From the NCBI RefSeq assembly GCF_028290625.1, contig NZ_JAQGJM010000034.1, forward strand, positions 124,001-188,000: a stretch of 64,000 nucleotides of DNA. The letters are read 5' to 3'. Each line of letters opens with the position of its first letter. The first letter of the stretch is position 1. Positions 1 through 9,793 of the stretch are shown here, piece by piece. A program made the position numbers and the translations under genes. The notes beneath the pieces were generated by a model that saw only the letters and a program-made list of their open reading frames with translations, was not told where the DNA came from and ran no database searches. The DNA comes from Devosia sp. (GTDB lineage Bacteria; Pseudomonadota; Alphaproteobacteria; Rhizobiales; Devosiaceae).

Positions 1-621
1 CGGCACGCCGATAATGGTAGCCACGGCAACGGATCCGAAGGCCAGGATCAGGTGAGTGCGCGCTTCCTGCCAGAATGGGGCGGCGCGGGTCGAGTATTCC
101 TTGAGAATGGACAGGTCGTTCCAGGCGCCACTCAGCAATAGCGCGGCGAGCGCGAGGCCGACGCCGACGAGGATGGCGATGCGCGGCCAGGGTTTTAGGC
201 GCAGCCGGGTCAGCACGTCGGTAACCAACAGCGCGAAAGCGAAGACGAAGAGCCAGAAGCCGGAGCCGGGGGAAATGCGGGCGAAAGTGTCGCCTTCGGG
301 GGTGAGATATTGGCCGGACCAGCCGACGGAGATGAAGAGGACGGCGAGCACGAGGAAGCCGGCGATCAGCTTGACGAGGGTGGGGAAGCGCAGCAGGGCG
401 ATGATGAAGCCGATGACGAGGACGGCGGCAACGAAGATCGCGGCCGATTCCGGCAGGGCGGTGAGCGGCGTGCGCGGTTCACCGAGCACGATGCGGTTGG
501 CGCGGAACAGAGCGAAGGGCTGGGTCGCGGCGAAGGCGGCGATCAGGGCGATGAGGACGCCAAGCTTGTCGAGGGACAACCAGGCGGGGCGGGACGGAGC
601 GGCGGTAATGGCGATGCTCAT
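1..621 (-). CDS. ABC permease, osmoprotectant (YehY/OpuB) type, 3' end outside window
   Basis: Inner-membrane permease of a quaternary-amine/osmoprotectant importer. The reverse frame is open from the window edge to an ATG at 621 (MSIAITAAPSRPAW). It shows several hydrophobic segments before a stretch that begins to look like the transmembrane permease core (LILAFGSVAVATIIGVP) at the edge. An extended membrane N-terminus ahead of the core is typical of YehY-like permeases rather than short OpuBB. It lies directly downstream of a matching binding protein at 795-1715, so the two are probably one transcription unit. The ATPase would lie beyond the edge. Family assignment rests mainly on the neighbour; substrate unknown. 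Confidence 0.75.
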   Translation of the reverse strand, partial: MSIAITAAPSRPAWLSLDKLGVLIALIAAFAATQPFALFRANRIVLGEPRTPLTALPESAAIFVAAVLVIGFIIALLRFPTLVKLIAGFLVLAVLFISVGWSGQYLTPEGDTFARISPGSGFWLFVFAFALLVTDVLTRLRLKPWPRIAILVGVGLALAALLLSGAWNDLSILKEYSTRAAPFWQEARTHLILAFGSVAVATIIGVP

Positions 622-648
622 GCGGCCCCTTTGGCTTTGTGGAGACTA

Positions 649-765
649 CCCCCACCCTGACCTCCCCCTAGGAGGGGGAGGAGTGACATCGAGTTCGGCA
701 AGAGGCTCGATGATGGCGAGGCGCGATCTGTCTCCTCCCCTGAAGGGGGAGGGTTAGGGTGGGGG
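649..765. repeat. Palindromic repeat, family A (copy 1)
   Basis: The ends are inverted: CCCCCACCCTGACCTCCCCC at the left and GGGGGAGGGTTAGGGTGGGGG-like sequence at the right. Two shorter hairpins (CCTCCCCCTA/GGAGGGGGAGG and CTCCTCCCCTGAAGGGGGAGG) lie inside. It sits between the binding-protein gene and the downstream permease gene. Related sequence recurs near 44045-44148 and 51955-52061. Confidence 0.8.
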
Positions 766-794
766 TCTTGCGATCCCCACCCCAAGTTCAAAAC

Positions 795-1715
795 CTACTT
801 CAAGAAACCATTGGTGGTCAGGAAGTCGGTCGCCACGGCAGCAGCGGCTTCGCCGCCGACCTGGACGCGGCCGTTGAGGGTCTGCAGGGTCACGAGATCG
901 AGCTTGGCGAAGACGGGTGCAAGCAGGGTTTCGATTTCCGGGTGTTCCTTCAGCACTGCTTCGCGGATGATCGGCGCGGGCTGGTAGACGGGCTGCACGC
1001 CCTTGTCGTCTTCCAGCACGGTCAGGCCCGAGGGAGCGATGCCGCCGTCGGTGCCGTAGACCATGGCGGCGTTGACGCCGTTGGTCTGCTGGGCAGCCGC
1101 GGCGATGGTGGCGGCGGTATCACCACCCGACAAGGTCACCAACTGGTCTGGCTTCAGGGTGAAACCATAGACTTCCTGGAACTTGGGCAGCGCGCCGGGC
1201 GAGTTCACGAACTCGGACGATGCGGCGAGTTTGACTTCACCGCCGCCCGCAACCCAGGCGCCGAATTCGGAGAAGGTCTTGATATTGTTGGCGGTGGCGA
1301 CATCGTTGCGGATGGCGACGGCCCAGGTGTTGTTGGCTGGCGACGGCTGCAGCCAGACGATCTTGTTCTGTGCGTAGTCGAGCTTCTTGACCTCCTCATA
1401 GGCCTTGGTGGCGTCGTTCCACAGCAGCGGATCGGCACCCTCTTCCTGGGTCAGAAAGAACGCGCCATTGCCGGTATATTCGGGATAGATGTCGATTTCG
1501 CCGGCAATGATGGCTTCGCGCACGATCGGGGTGGCGCCAAGCTGGATCTTGTCGGTGACGGCGATATCGTTGGCTTCCAGCACCTGCTTGATGATGTTGC
1601 CCAGCACCCCGCCCTCGGTGTCGATCTTGGAGGAAACGACGACCTGGGCCTGCGCGGCGGTCACCGTCATGGCGAGCGCGAGAGCGGCGCTCAGGATTTT
1701 GGTAGAGAGGCGCAT
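795..1715 (-). CDS. Osmoprotectant/quaternary-amine ABC substrate-binding protein (OsmF/OpuC-like)
   Basis: Periplasmic binding protein of 306 residues that delivers a quaternary amine (glycine betaine, choline or similar) to the adjacent permease. Residues 1-23 form a Sec signal peptide ending in AQA. The mature part follows the OpuAC/OsmF pattern: an N-terminal VVVSSKIDTEGGVLGNII strand-helix, then GEIDIYPEYTGNGAFFL, the typical D-x-Y-x-E-Y-T-G segment of this family. The start is fixed by a good ribosome site (aggag about 6 nt before the ATG). First gene of the osmoprotectant unit; a palindromic repeat separates it from the permease. The exact ligand cannot be read from the sequence. Confidence 0.87.
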   Translation of the reverse strand: MRLSTKILSAALALAMTVTAAQAQVVVSSKIDTEGGVLGNIIKQVLEANDIAVTDKIQLGATPIVREAIIAGEIDIYPEYTGNGAFFLTQEEGADPLLWNDATKAYEEVKKLDYAQNKIVWLQPSPANNTWAVAIRNDVATANNIKTFSEFGAWVAGGGEVKLAASSEFVNSPGALPKFQEVYGFTLKPDQLVTLSGGDTAATIAAAAQQTNGVNAAMVYGTDGGIAPSGLTVLEDDKGVQPVYQPAPIIREAVLKEHPEIETLLAPVFAKLDLVTLQTLNGRVQVGGEAAAAVATDFLTTNGFLK

Positions 1716-1797
1716 TGAAATCTCCTTGTTGTCCGGATTCCCACCCGGTCTGTCCTTAGCCTATCGTCTTGTCGGCATTCAGCTAGGGCGGAAAAAA

Positions 1798-3357
1798 CTA
1801 CGCAACCGGCCCCAGGGCGAAAAACTCGTCCAACTCCATAATCTTCGAGTGGGAAATAAGTTCGCTCATCAGTTCATCGGAGCCCAGAGCGAGTTCAACC
1901 GCCTCGACTTCGGCGGATAGCGGGCGATCCTGCCAATAGGTGTCAGCATGCTGGCGGACGAGGTTGTAGATGATGCCCGGCACGTTGCCCGGACGGTCAT
2001 GGGAGATGTCCATGGCCTGGGCGGAGAGAATGCCTTCGATGGCGGCGAGGCGGCGCAGCGCGAGCACCTGGCGCTCCAGCCGTTCGACGATCAACGGCAG
2101 GAAGGTGGCCTCGTCCTCGATGCCGCCGGCGACGACGAGCGAATTGGCGGAGATCGGATTGGTGAGGGTCAGCACGCGGGTGTAGAGCTCGCCGGCCAGC
2201 TTGATGATGGGGCCGAAACCCGTGGCGATAGTGCCGGGGGGAACCAGGTTGACCGGCAGCTCGCGGCGGCCGCCATTGCCCAGGAGAACGCAGCGGTTGA
2301 AGGAATTGCGGGCGATATGGGTGAGGCCCAGTTGCGCCGTCTGCATGAAGACGCTGACGTCCAGGGGGAGTGAACCGCCGGAGGTGAGCACCTGCCCCCC
2401 TGCAACAACCGGGTTGTCGTCGGTGCGGCCGGTGGCGGCGAGCAGGGTCTTGCCGGCGACCACGAGGGTTTCGAACCCGGTGGCGAAGACCTGGCTCATC
2501 ATGCGCAGGCTGAGCGGGTCCTGAATGTGCGTAGCGTTGGGCCAGTCCCAGCCCTTGGCGTTGAAATAGAGCCAGGCGCCGATGCCCGCTTCGCGGTCGG
2601 TGCCCACATGAGCGACGGCCTTCCACGGATCGCGCGAGGCGCCAAGCGCGCCGGCAGTTGTGAGGCCGGTGGCGAGCAGCACGCGAGTGACGTCGGCGGC
2701 GCCACGCAGCGCGTTGGCGGCGGCGGCATAGCCCACCGCATTGGTGGAAATGGAGGCGAGGCTATCGCGCGGGGCGAGCTTGAAGGGCCTGAGCCCGGCG
2801 CCGGCCAGAGCCTCTTCGGCCGGCATGCGAATGCCCTTGAACTGCGCTTCGCCGGCGCCGGTCAGCACGGCGCCGATCTGGCCCATGAGGCCGATATCGG
2901 CGCAGCCGATGGAGCCGGTGCGGCGCACGACGGGCACCACGTCATTGGACAGCAGGGCCAGATAGGCCTCGACCAGTTCGACCGTGCAGCCGACGCGGCC
3001 GGTCAGCGCCATGTTGACGCGGATGGCCATGGCGGTGCGGATGACGTCGGCGGGGAAGGCATCGCCGGTGCCGAAATGATGGGCGCGGACCAGGCCGAGA
3101 TTGAAGGCGTCGAGCTCGTCGGCCGACCACTCGACATCCTTCATGGCGCCGACGCCGGTGGTGGAGCCGTAAACCGGCTGGCCGGCGGCGATGGCGTCCT
3201 CGACCACGATCCGGGCTTCGGCGACGCGCTGCAAGGCGGCTTCGTCGGCCACGAGGCGGGCGCGGCGGGCGCCAATGCGGGCAATGTCGGAAAAGCTCAA
3301 CGGCTTGCCGTTGAGGCGAATGGCGGGACCGGTCGACGTGATGGCAACGTGGTTCAT
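1798..3357 (-). CDS. HAL/PAL/TAL superfamily protein lacking the MIO triad
   Basis: Homologue of aromatic amino-acid ammonia-lyases (HutH-like), about 519 residues from the ATG at 3357; a GTG at 3366 is the longer alternative. Active enzymes make an MIO electrophile from Ala-Ser-Gly within GSVGASGDLAPL. Here the segment reads GSIGCADIGLMGQIG (about residues 148-162): no Ala-Ser-Gly, and one residue shorter. Other active-site features are partly kept: the Tyr loop YGSTTGVG, the His pair in RAHHFGTGD, and Gln and Arg in QDPLSLR, although the usual Tyr of QDxYSxR is Leu. Family membership is clear from length and motif order. Ammonia-lyase activity is doubtful. Divergent from the LysR gene at 3463, its probable regulator. 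Confidence 0.82.
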   Translation of the reverse strand: MNHVAITSTGPAIRLNGKPLSFSDIARIGARRARLVADEAALQRVAEARIVVEDAIAAGQPVYGSTTGVGAMKDVEWSADELDAFNLGLVRAHHFGTGDAFPADVIRTAMAIRVNMALTGRVGCTVELVEAYLALLSNDVVPVVRRTGSIGCADIGLMGQIGAVLTGAGEAQFKGIRMPAEEALAGAGLRPFKLAPRDSLASISTNAVGYAAAANALRGAADVTRVLLATGLTTAGALGASRDPWKAVAHVGTDREAGIGAWLYFNAKGWDWPNATHIQDPLSLRMMSQVFATGFETLVVAGKTLLAATGRTDDNPVVAGGQVLTSGGSLPLDVSVFMQTAQLGLTHIARNSFNRCVLLGNGGRRELPVNLVPPGTIATGFGPIIKLAGELYTRVLTLTNPISANSLVVAGGIEDEATFLPLIVERLERQVLALRRLAAIEGILSAQAMDISHDRPGNVPGIIYNLVRQHADTYWQDRPLSAEVEAVELALGSDELMSELISHSKIMELDEFFALGPVA

Positions 3358-3462
3358 ACGCAGCACGCTATTGGATAGTTCTGGTTCATGGGATATCCCA
3401 ATTGTTGAACAGGCCTATGCGGGTTTCTTAGGCAACCGCGGTGCCTGCCCAAAGGGTGGACA

Positions 3463-4581
3463 ATGGATACCGCGACCCTGATCGCCATGGATGTGGTGCT
3501 GCGCGAGCGCAGTGTGCGCGGGGCGGCACGGGCACTCGGTCGTCCGGTCTCCAGCATTGCGGCGTCCATAGCCCGGCTGGAGGGTGAAATCTCGGTCACG
3601 CTGGTGGAACGGGCCGGCGCTGGATTGGTGACGACGCTGGAGGCGGTGCGGCTGGGGCCGGAGATTACTGCGACTGCGGCGTTGGCGCGCCAGCTTGGGG
3701 CGAGTGGCACGATCAAGCTGGAGACGCTGGAGCGGTTTACTCAGGTGGCGGCGCAGGGCAGCATCAGGCGGGCGGCGCGGGTGATGGGGTTGGGGCAGCC
3801 GCAGTTGACGCGGCAGTTGGCGCAGTTGGAACTGGCGTTTGGGGCGGTGCTGCTCGAGCGCAGCCGGGATGGCTCGTCGCTGACGGCCGACGGGATGGCG
3901 CTGGCGGAGCGGGCCACGACCTTGCTGGATGCGTGGCGGAGGCTGTCGCTGGCGTCGGACGATCGGTTTCGCAAGACTGCGGCCACGGCGCGATTGGGGT
4001 CGGTCATACCGCTGGGTTACGAAAGCGAGATCGCGCGGCTGCTCGCCAGTCTGGTGGCCCGCTGGCATCGTGAGCGGCCGCGGATTCCGCTGTTCGTCAG
4101 TTCGACCACCGCCGAGGACCTGTTGCGGGGGCTCAAGAATGGGCAGTTCGACGCGGCATTGCTCGACACCGAGGAACTGCCGCCCGATCTCGATGGCCGC
4201 ATCATCACGCGGACGTCGCTGGCTATTGTCGGCGCGGTAGCCGGAGATGCAACGACCGCCCTGCTCTCGGCGCCGCTGGCCGTGCCGAGTTCGCGCAGCG
4301 GCCTGCGGCAGCGCATCAACCGCATCATTGAGGAAACCATGACTCCGACCGAACGCGCAAAGGTGCAGCTGGTGGAAATCGACTCGATTCCCGTCATCCT
4401 CAACATGGTGCTGCATCACGGCTTCGTCTCGGTGCTGCCGCAGGCCTCGGTGGCCCGTATTGCTGGGGGCTTGCTGCAGGTGGCCCTGCCTGAGCGTTAT
4501 GACATGAATTTCTGGCTGTGTTGGCCCAAGGGCGGCAAGGGCATCGCGCAAGCAATAGCGTCGATGATCGAGGGCGCCTAG
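3463..4581 (+). CDS. LysR-family regulator with two tandem HTH domains
   Basis: Transcription regulator of 372 residues, about 70 longer than a normal LysR protein. The excess is explained by two N-terminal winged-helix segments. The first spans about residues 1-62 (SVRGAARALGRPVSSIAASIARLE, ending LVERAGAGLVTT). The second spans about 84-145 (SIRRAARVMGLGQPQLTRQLAQLE, ending LLERSRDGSSLTADG). A LysR effector domain follows to the C-terminus. The first helix set is less canonical, so it may have lost or changed DNA binding. The gene is divergent from the lyase-like gene at 1798-3357 with about 105 bp between starts, the classical arrangement of a LysR regulator and its target. Effector unknown. 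Confidence 0.85.
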   Translation: MDTATLIAMDVVLRERSVRGAARALGRPVSSIAASIARLEGEISVTLVERAGAGLVTTLEAVRLGPEITATAALARQLGASGTIKLETLERFTQVAAQGSIRRAARVMGLGQPQLTRQLAQLELAFGAVLLERSRDGSSLTADGMALAERATTLLDAWRRLSLASDDRFRKTAATARLGSVIPLGYESEIARLLASLVARWHRERPRIPLFVSSTTAEDLLRGLKNGQFDAALLDTEELPPDLDGRIITRTSLAIVGAVAGDATTALLSAPLAVPSSRSGLRQRINRIIEETMTPTERAKVQLVEIDSIPVILNMVLHHGFVSVLPQASVARIAGGLLQVALPERYDMNFWLCWPKGGKGIAQAIASMIEGA

Positions 4582-4691
4582 GCCGCCTGCGACGCCTTGT
4601 CTCGCCTGCGCGAAGGTCGCATTGCCAAACCGGACGATCATCGCTCTTGTCATATGTGACAGCCGTTCCGCTCTGGCTTTCGGAGACTCAA

Positions 4692-5963
4692 ATGGCCTTG
4701 CCGCGCCCGATCGATCATCCCTATCGCCATGCCATCATGGACGAGGTGCATGCGCGCCCGGTGGAAATCGTGTCCGGCGCGGGGCGTATTCGCCGGCTGG
4801 TTTTCGTGATGCCGCCCGAGGCCGGGGCGATGACGCGCGTGTTCGCCCGCTTCGAGCAGTTTTGCCACGAGGCCGGTGTGCCGACGCCCGCCGTGGCCAG
4901 CCGGCAGTATGGCTTCGATATTGGCCCGCGCCACGTCACTTGGGAATTCCATACCGAATTCGTCACCGTCACCTGGCGCGCGGATTTGCATGACATGGAG
5001 AACTGGCCAGAGGATATCGGCCTACAGGCGCTGGGCGACAGCCTGCTGATCGGCGCCATGCGTATAGACGTAATCGATGACGCACAGGTGCCCGAACGCC
5101 TTCTGCCCGGCTTTTCGCTGGCCAGCCTCTGCGTCTCCGATCTCGATACCGGCCGCGCCCAGGTGGCGACCGACTTCGTGCCGGACGCCGAAAACTTCAC
5201 GCGGTTCGAGCTGGCCGCCGGGCAATTGAGCGTGCTGCGCCGATCGATCATCGTGCGGCGGCTGCTGGAGGTGGAGACCTATCGCACCATGGCGCTGCTC
5301 GGCCTGCCGCTGGCGCGCGAGCAATCGCCCGCCCTGCGCGCCACCGAAATCGAACTGACGGCGCTGATCGAAACGCTATCGACCGCCACCACGCCGGAAA
5401 CGGTGCAGACGGCGCTGGCGGCGCTGCATGCGCTATCGGTACGCACCGGGCAATTGTCGGAGCGGCTGGGTTATCGTTTTGCGGCCAGCCATGCTTATGG
5501 GGATATCTTGCGGACGCGGCTGGCGGGCCTGCGCGAAAGCGCGACCAGCGCAGGCTCCAGCCTGACGCATTATATCGGCAACCGGGTCGATCCGGGGCTG
5601 GCGACCTGCGCGGCGATGGAGAAGCGCCTCAGCGTGCTGTCCGACAAGATCGAGCGGGCCATCGGGCTGCTCAATGTGCGCATCGGGCTGGATATGCAGA
5701 TCCAGAACAAGTCGGTGCTCGACAATATCGCCCAGACGGCCAACAGCCAGTTCCACCTGCAGCGCACGGTCGAGGGTCTGTCGACCATCGCCATCAGTTA
5801 TTACCTACTGGGGATATTGAGCTATCTGCTGGCGGGGCCGCTGGAGGACTGGCACTTCGAAAAGACCATGACGCTGTCGATCGCCGCGCCGTTTGTGGTG
5901 CTGGCAGTGTGGCTGATGGCTCGCGCAGTGCGCAATTCGCACACGCCGCCAACGCTTAAGTGA
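4692..5963 (+). CDS. DUF3422 family membrane protein
   Basis: Protein of 423 residues from the ATG at 4692 (MALPRPIDHPYRHAIMDEVHARP). The N-terminal HP-x(7)-DEVHARP segment is the hallmark of DUF3422, common in Proteobacteria and of unknown function. A long, mostly helical middle follows. Two hydrophobic segments near the C-terminus (TIAISYYLLGILSYLLAG, and a second around LSIAAPFVVLAVWLMA) suggest C-terminal anchoring in the inner membrane. Upstream in-frame codons are open, but ATG 4692 gives the family N-terminus. The stop codon lies inside a 9-bp inverted repeat at 5951-5976 that may act as terminator or operator. Confidence 0.85.
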   Translation: MALPRPIDHPYRHAIMDEVHARPVEIVSGAGRIRRLVFVMPPEAGAMTRVFARFEQFCHEAGVPTPAVASRQYGFDIGPRHVTWEFHTEFVTVTWRADLHDMENWPEDIGLQALGDSLLIGAMRIDVIDDAQVPERLLPGFSLASLCVSDLDTGRAQVATDFVPDAENFTRFELAAGQLSVLRRSIIVRRLLEVETYRTMALLGLPLAREQSPALRATEIELTALIETLSTATTPETVQTALAALHALSVRTGQLSERLGYRFAASHAYGDILRTRLAGLRESATSAGSSLTHYIGNRVDPGLATCAAMEKRLSVLSDKIERAIGLLNVRIGLDMQIQNKSVLDNIAQTANSQFHLQRTVEGLSTIAISYYLLGILSYLLAGPLEDWHFEKTMTLSIAAPFVVLAVWLMARAVRNSHTPPTLK

Positions 5964-6008
5964 TGATTTAAGCGTTGAAGGCTTTTTCGCTTAAGCGTAT
6001 GCTTAAAC
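5951..6008 (+). promoter_or_regulatory. Cluster of CGCTTAA/TTAAGCG inverted motifs (ArsR-type operator candidate)
   Basis: Within 58 bp there are repeated TTAAGC/GCTTAA half-sites: a 9-bp inverted repeat AACGCTTAA...TTAAGCGTT (5951-5959 and 5968-5976), a palindrome CGCTTAAGCG (5988-5997), and TTAAGCGTATGCTTAA overlapping the ATG at 5999. The last matches TTAAGGTTATGCTTAA at the start of the intact ArsR gene at 30222 in 14 of 16 bases. The first pair could also end transcription of the DUF3422 gene, since a short T run follows at 5983-5987. Confidence 0.55.
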
Positions 6009-6121
6009 GATCAGGAGGTGACACCATGGCCGCACTTTTGCATCAGATCATCCAGCGGCGCAGGGCCGAATGGATCGCGCGGCTGGATCGGCTGGGTGCT
6101 TTCCTCGCTGGCAAGCTCTAA
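5999..6121 (+). pseudogene. Internally deleted ArsR-family regulator remnant
   Basis: Short frame of 40 codons (ATG at 5999, in frame with ATG 6026). It opens ATG CTT AAA, parallel to ATG CTT AAC in the intact ArsR gene at 30222. It ends RRRAEWIARLDRLGAFLAGKL, closely matching the C-terminal helix RRTNWVKRLDRLGDFLAAT of that protein. The DNA-binding and central region (about 80 codons) is missing without a frameshift. A strong ribosome site (aggaggtgac) precedes ATG 6026, so a 31-residue peptide could be translated. It is best explained as a deletion remnant keeping operator, start and tail; a functional micro-protein cannot be excluded. The stop overlaps the end of rhaQ on the other strand. 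Confidence 0.6.
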
Positions 6122-7125
6122 GCCGGGCGACGGTTGCGCCACTGCCGGAACAGGATCGGCAGGGCGATGACGACGATCAGCAGCGAGCCGGTGAAGATGG
6201 TCATGACAATGCCGGGCACGTTGAGCAGGCCAAGGCCGAAGGTGACGAGGCCGACGATCAGCGCGGCCAGCACGACGCCGAGAATGGACCCTGCCCCGCC
6301 CAGGATCGACACGCCGCCGAGGACGACCATGGTGATGGCTTCGAGTTCGAAGCCTTCGGCAATCGAGGGGCGCGTGGAGCCCAGCCGCGCGGTCAGCAGC
6401 ACGGCGGCGATGCCGCTCATGACGCCGGTCAGGCAGAACAGGATGAACTTGGTGCGCGCGACGCGGACGCCGGAGAATTGCGCGGCGATGTCATTATTGC
6501 CGATGGCGTAGACGCGGCGGCCGAAATTGGTGCGGTGCAGCAGCACGTAATAGAGCACCGCCATGACAAGGAAGAGCACCAGCTCGAACGAGATGACCCA
6601 ATAGACATAGCCCTGCCCGAACCAGGCGAAGCTGGCGGGGTAACCCTTGTAGCTCTGGTCGCCCAGGATGATGAAGGAAATGCCGCGGAACAGGCTCATG
6701 GTGCCGATGGTGACGACGATGGAGGGCAGTTTCAGCCCGGTCACGAGGAAACCGTTGAAAGCGCCGCAGACGATGCCGGTGCCGACGCCGATGGCGACCA
6801 GCATGGGGGTATCGGCACCGAATTGCAGCGCGAAGCCCATGAGGGTGGAGGCCAGCGCGATGATGGCGGCCACCGAGAGGTCGATTTCGCCGGCGATGAT
6901 GAGCAGCGCCATGGCGAGGGCGATCAGCGCCTTTTCGGTGAAGTTGAAGGTCAGGTCGCTGAGGGAATAGGCGTTGAGGAAATAGGGCGACGCGAACGAG
7001 TTGATGATGAAGATCACCACCGCGACGATGATGAGCAGGCTCTCCCAGCTCAGGATGGTGGAGCGGAGGGGATTGTCGAGGCGATTGGGGAGATGGCGGG
7101 GTGCGGGTGTATCGGTCATTGCCAT
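6118..7125 (-). CDS. rhaQ: L-rhamnose ABC permease RhaQ
   Basis: Inner-membrane permease of 335 residues in the RbsC/BPD_transp_2 family, with about eight to ten hydrophobic segments. The family signature around residues 81-92 reads AGEIDLSVAAII, matching the conserved AGGIDLSVG-type loop. It is the last gene of the minus-strand unit rhaR-rhaS-rhaT-rhaP-rhaQ and is the second, non-identical permease, consistent with a RhaP/RhaQ heterodimer. Rhamnose specificity is inferred from the linked rhaD and rhaI genes. A family E palindrome separates it from rhaP. An ATG six bases downstream (7119) is an equally possible start. Confidence 0.87.
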   Translation of the reverse strand: MAMTDTPAPRHLPNRLDNPLRSTILSWESLLIIVAVVIFIINSFASPYFLNAYSLSDLTFNFTEKALIALAMALLIIAGEIDLSVAAIIALASTLMGFALQFGADTPMLVAIGVGTGIVCGAFNGFLVTGLKLPSIVVTIGTMSLFRGISFIILGDQSYKGYPASFAWFGQGYVYWVISFELVLFLVMAVLYYVLLHRTNFGRRVYAIGNNDIAAQFSGVRVARTKFILFCLTGVMSGIAAVLLTARLGSTRPSIAEGFELEAITMVVLGGVSILGGAGSILGVVLAALIVGLVTFGLGLLNVPGIVMTIFTGSLLIVVIALPILFRQWRNRRPA

Positions 7126-7151
7126 ATCTCGAAATAAGTCCCAACCACTGT

Positions 7152-7229
7152 GTCATTCCCGCGCAGGCGGGAACCTCTGTTATCCTTGCCTGCACCTGAA
7201 ACGGAGGTCCCCGCCTTCGCGGGGATGAC
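7152..7229. repeat. Palindromic repeat, family E (copy 1)
   Basis: A 78-bp element starting GTCATTCCCGC and ending in its complement GCGGGGATGAC. Inner hairpin arms are CCCGCGCAGGCGGG and CCCCGCCTTCGCGGGG. A near-identical second copy lies at 50751-50827. It sits between rhaP and rhaQ. Confidence 0.88.
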
Positions 7230-7273
7230 CCGGTGATAAGACTCGCAAACGGCGCTCGGAAAACTCATCGTCA

Positions 7274-8241
7274 TCACACCCCCGCCCGCAAAATCACCCG
7301 GCCATGCCGGCGTTCGCCACGCGCATTCAGCACCACGGCCAGCAAAATCGCCGCGCCGGAGATGGCCATTTGCCAGAAGGGCGAAATGTTGATGACCGGC
7401 AGCGCATTGTTGATGACGCCGAGGAAGATGGCGCCGAGCAATGCCCCGGCGACGGTGCCGATGCCGCCGGCGATGGAGACCCCGCCGATGACGCAGGCCG
7501 CGATGATGGTGAGCTCATAGCCGCTGGCGACCTCGGTGGAGGCGATGACGTAGCGGGAAATCCAGAGGTAACCGGCAAGGCCCGAGACGGCGCCGGCAAT
7601 GGTGAAGGCGAGGAACTTGGTGCGGCCGACATCGATGCCGGTATAGACCGACGCGGTCGGATTGACGCCGATGGCGTAGAGCGAGCGGCCCAAGGGTGTG
7701 CGGGTCATCAGCAGCCAGAACAGCATTGCCACGACGATGGCGAACCAGCTCAGCACCGGCAGGCCGAGGAACACGCCACGCTGCAGGGCGACGAAATCGG
7801 GGCTCATCTGGTCGGCATTGACCCAGGCGCCGCCGGAAATGACGAAGATCAGGCCGCGATAGATGGTGAGGGTGCCCAGCGTTACGACGATGGGCGGAAT
7901 GTTCAGCTTCCAGACCAGGATGCCGTTGAACGCGCCGAGGGCGCCGCCAACGACGACGCAGCCGCCGATGAGCAGCGGAATTGGCACGCCGGGGAAAGCG
8001 GCATTGACCATGGCGACGATCATGCCGGTCAGCGCCAGATTGGCAGCCATGCTGAGGTCGATGGAGCGGGTCAGGATCACGGTCATCTGGCCGAGCGCCA
8101 GCATCATCAGGATCGAGGTGTCGTTGAAAATGGTCAGCAGGTTCCCGGGCGCCGCGAAGCGTGGGAAACGCGCGGTGACCAGCACCAAAACCAGCAAGAT
8201 GGCCATGGCAAGAAAGATTTCGCGATGTTTCAGCAGGCGGT

Positions 8242-8245
<4 letters not shown>
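7274..8245 (-). CDS. rhaP: L-rhamnose ABC permease RhaP
   Basis: Permease of 323 residues, RbsC family, starting MNRLLKHREIFLAMAILLVLVLV. It has multiple membrane segments and the family loop TRSIDLSMAANLALTGMIVA, the equivalent of the GGIDLSVG region. The ATG overlaps the stop of the ATPase gene rhaT by four bases (ATGA), showing translational coupling. It pairs with RhaQ to form the channel of the rhamnose importer. A second conserved motif, CVIGGVSIAGGIGTVAGALLGA, lies near the C-terminus, as in RbsC. Confidence 0.88.
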
Positions 8246-9747
<1,502 letters not shown>

Positions 9748-9793
9748 ATGCATTTCCTTCGCGTGCACGAAACCAGCCACGCGCTCGATCTGG

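Noticed and set aside
759..1718. Long plus-strand frame opposite the osmoprotectant binding-protein gene
   Set aside because: Shadow of the real minus-strand gene, caused by high GC; its translation has no family resemblance, and the reverse strand has a signal peptide and ribosome site.
3415..4653. 412-codon minus-strand frame opposite the LysR gene
   Set aside because: Low-complexity Arg/Gln/His-rich translation typical of antisense high-GC frames; the plus strand encodes clear LysR domains.
6070..7137. 355-codon plus-strand frame opposite rhaQ
   Set aside because: Asp/Glu/Gly-rich antisense translation; the minus strand encodes a permease with recognised motifs.
7152..7229. Hairpin-rich repeats considered as CRISPR repeats
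   Set aside because: There are no regular spacers and no tandem array; copies are dispersed kilobases apart and carry inverted ends.
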